In this document: positions 63,565 to 64,000 of the stretch, in pieces
Position numbering within the stretch: position 1 is the stretch's first letter
How the letters are laid out: each line of letters starts with the position of its first letter
Source of the DNA: Isochrysis galbana
Taxonomy: Eukaryota > Haptophyta > Isochrysidales > Isochrysidaceae
Reading direction: 5' to 3'
NCBI GenBank assembly: GCA_018136815.1
Contig: CM030939.1
Span: forward strand, 1,158,113-1,222,112
Length of the DNA: 64,000 nucleotides
Translations under genes and position numbers: made by a program
Notes under the pieces: model-generated
Seen by the model: only the letters and a program-made list of their open reading frames with translations
Database searches by the model: none
What the model was told of the DNA's origin: nothing

Positions 63565-64000
63565 AGATTAGAACGCCTTGCACATTGACAGCTCATCGGA
63601 ATGGGCCCAATTTCTCTCCAGCGGACACAGGCACCCGATCACCCGATCTTCGTCGTCGTGGACGATGAGCTTTCGTATGTTTACAAATAAATCCTGATAA
63701 CTGGTGATGCTCATGCTTGCTACAAGCTACAAGCTACTACAAGCTACAAGCTACTTGTGGGACTATCACACTACCACTCACTGTTCACACGTGACACCGC
63801 CGATGGTGCCCGTGCCCCACCCTCACTACTTTGAGCCCTTTCCGCTTAGAGCCTTTCCGCTTCCGTCCGCATCGCGCCACACTCGCACTAGAGGAAGTCA
63901 TACAACGTATAACCTAGAGGGTTCTAAGTTAGAAGAGGGGCTTGTATGTTGTATCTCTTAACCGGCGAAGCACCCTGGGAGGTGCTGCATGTCGCAGTTG
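63565..64000. other. No supported gene; short CTACAAG repeats
   Basis: 63718-63755 repeats GCTACAAG/CTACAAGCTA. The rest is unique. A missing first exon of the zinc-module gene could lie here, but no clear donor with an ATG was found. Confidence 0.4.

Overview
Nuclear DNA of a GC-rich unicellular alga with a red-lineage complex plastid, most plausibly a haptophyte (inference). The evidence is a plastid ribosomal protein L12 with a signal peptide plus transit peptide, GT-AG introns (donors mostly GTGCG or GTGAG, mostly phase 0), many microsatellites, a TTAGGG-like hexamer array, and eukaryotic families such as WDR7, OPA3, FUN14 and TIR. No CRISPR array, rRNA gene, convincing tRNA gene or virus-like element was seen.

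Layout. 1-4686 (-): a secreted leucine-rich-repeat protein in which each repeat is one 69-bp exon separated by near-identical 88-bp introns, ending in an SPPPP-rich tail that runs off the left edge. 4690-10300: transposon land (hAT, LINE, IS5/Harbinger-like, SINE-like, minisatellites). 10368-15971 (+): a sulfotransferase-like protein with two WSC modules and a GT-B-like glycosyltransferase, separated by LINE debris. 17285-18155: a degenerate minisatellite and a telomere-like array. 18421-23893: a hypothetical protein, a secreted SGNH-hydrolase-like protein, plastid L12 and a basic unknown protein. 24000-31900: repeats, a LINE, a multi-pass membrane protein ending in a TIR domain (26494-29217, -), an orphan ORF tied to a repeat, and long GA and CT arrays. 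32872-38039 (+): a complete four-exon WDR7/rabconnectin-3 beta homologue. 38260-47000: repeats, hAT pieces, a plastid-type homoserine-kinase-like protein (40567-41838, +) and a hAT element with both ends and its 8-bp target duplication (44033-46867). 47322-48285 (+): a FUN14 protein. 50858-54514 (-): an RlmN-type radical-SAM RNA methyltransferase fused to a degenerate 2OG-oxygenase-like domain. 55924-57008 (-): an OPA3 homologue. 57467-61300: a second hAT element interrupted by a TA-flanked element, then LINE and tandem repeats. 61609-63564 (-): a protein with six CxxC...HxC zinc-binding modules.

How the genes fit together. Nothing looks like an operon. The host genes are ordinary nuclear singletons: plastid translation and amino-acid metabolism (L12, kinase), mitochondrial membrane proteins (FUN14, OPA3), V-ATPase regulation (WDR7), RNA modification (RlmN), and a surface or secretory group (LRR protein, sulfotransferase-WSC, glycosyltransferase, SGNH protein). 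Most candidates for new biology are unusual architectures: the one-repeat-per-exon LRR array, the RlmN-oxygenase fusion, the membrane-TIR protein and the sulfotransferase-WSC protein. No similarity search could be run, so family names rest on motifs recognised by eye.
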